Shown here: positions 63,210-64,000 of the stretch, one piece after another
How the letters are laid out: the number at the start of each line of letters is the position of its first letter
How positions within the stretch are numbered: the first letter of the stretch is position 1
From: Trichopria drosophilae
Taxonomy: Eukaryota > Arthropoda > Insecta > Hymenoptera > Diapriidae
NCBI GenBank assembly: GCA_030407085.1
Contig: CM059587.1
Location: 101,613,001-101,677,000, forward strand
Reading direction: 5' to 3'
Length of the DNA: 64,000 nt
The notes under the pieces: model-generated
Told to the model about the DNA's origin: nothing
Seen by the model: the letters and a program-made list of their open reading frames with translations, nothing else
The model's database searches: none
Made by a program: the position numbers and the translations under genes

Positions 63210-64000
63210 TTCATTTTTATATAAGGATTTTTTACGTGTTATGTATAAGTAAAGTTTATATATTAAAAGCAAGAAACAAAATTTGGTTCGTTTTATAATT
63301 AGATACTTAATAGGTACATTTTTTTAGAATATTTAAAAATGTCATTAAAAATGTTCTCTTTTCGGATTTACCTCGATATTTTTATTATATTATAAAAATA
63401 TAATATTATACATAGCGTGAATTTTATAATAAAAAGTTCAACAAGAAATACAATTGTTCCAGTACTGTACTTATAGATAGATAGATAATAATAGAAAATT
63501 ACATCATTTTATTACAATGCAGTGAATGACCTAAAAACTTTTTTTTTTCTTCTTACACGTTTTGTTATAAAACCGTTCTTAGAGAAATCATTTGTCTCTG
63601 TATTTCTAATGATAGCTTTTCCTGCATAAGATAAAACATGAATATATAATAAGATTTTAGTGATTTATGATATAAAACTACATAAATAATTAATTGACAT
63701 ACATGAATTCGTAAAATGTATGTTTTTGTATGAAGTTACAAAAGCTTTCCATTTTGACATGTATTGTTCGGTAGATTTAGGTTTAAGCTGTTTGTTGTAA
63801 CAGACGATTCTCGAGAGAGATGAACTTTTTATGTCAAAAAGTGCAACAGAAAACTATACTATAGTGACACTGAACGATATCAGTCACCCCGAATGTCCCT
63901 AGAGTTTTATGACACACATGTTTAGCAGTGTAACGCGTTAAATAATATGTAAATACGCCTAATAACTGTACTTGTTAATTTTTTGTTGTTTACTTTTTAT

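Noticed and set aside
1..64000. CRISPR arrays, prokaryotic operons, Shine-Dalgarno sites and rho-independent terminators
   Set aside because: No direct-repeat/spacer arrays and no bacterial-type gene density. The composition and repeats are eukaryotic.

Overview
This looks like a stretch of AT-rich insect-type nuclear DNA (by eye roughly 70% A+T) with no protein-coding gene that I can support. The longest stop-free frames are 178, 151 and 148 codons. They fall in a GC-rich island, in a fold-back transposon and in a long terminal repeat, and none has a sequence I recognise. There is no operon structure, rRNA or intact tRNA. I found no exon chain with convincing splice sites. The window is best read as intergenic or deep intronic DNA built from decayed, mostly non-autonomous mobile elements. 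Insect (perhaps hymenopteran) origin is an inference from composition, TTAA-flanked MITEs, TATA/Inr-like core promoters and the style of the repeats; no gene proves it.

Layout. 0-10 kb: AT-rich background with monomers of a dispersed 'GGCGGATCC' repeat (about 2.06-2.26 and 4.14-4.32 kb), one GGCGTAAAA hairpin element (4.6 kb) and a small MITE (5.0-5.27 kb). 10-24 kb: a GC-richer TATA-containing patch (10.8-11.4 kb), an array of short palindromes (11.9-12.08 kb), GGCGGATCC clusters (14.2-15.2 kb), an AAGANNTCTT palindrome array (22.17-22.31 kb), a fold-back MITE (22.68-22.99 kb) and an exact 29-bp-period tandem repeat (23.78-23.93 kb). 24-34 kb: a second GGCGTAAAA element (24.9 kb), a possible retroelement 3' end with a decayed hammerhead-like core (26.5 kb), more GGCGGATCC arrays (27.6-32.6 kb) and a young long-arm fold-back (28.09-28.82 kb) followed by a GC-rich promoter-like island (29.1 kb).

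34-44 kb: a complete solo LTR (34,745-35,986) bounded by a perfect 5-bp duplication and carrying its own TATA box and AATAAA. After it come tandem repeats, a strong hairpin (40.0 kb) and a MITE (43.2-43.5 kb). 44-49 kb: three unrelated long fold-back elements, each bounded by TTAA, lie within 4.5 kb and flank a GC-rich island at 46.75-47.66 kb that has a TATA box and an Inr-like site. 49-64 kb: an inverted pair of short elements centred on TGACGTCA, tRNA-derived fragments, a 0.96-kb fold-back (55.3-56.3 kb), a GC-rich island (56.4-56.9 kb), a MITE made of nested inverted repeats (57.34-57.82 kb), a dense cluster of TTTACGCAC motifs (57.95-58.46 kb) and then AT-rich background.

What ties the window together is inverted symmetry at many scales, from 10-bp palindromes to 480-bp arms. 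If transcribed, several of these would form long double-stranded hairpins.
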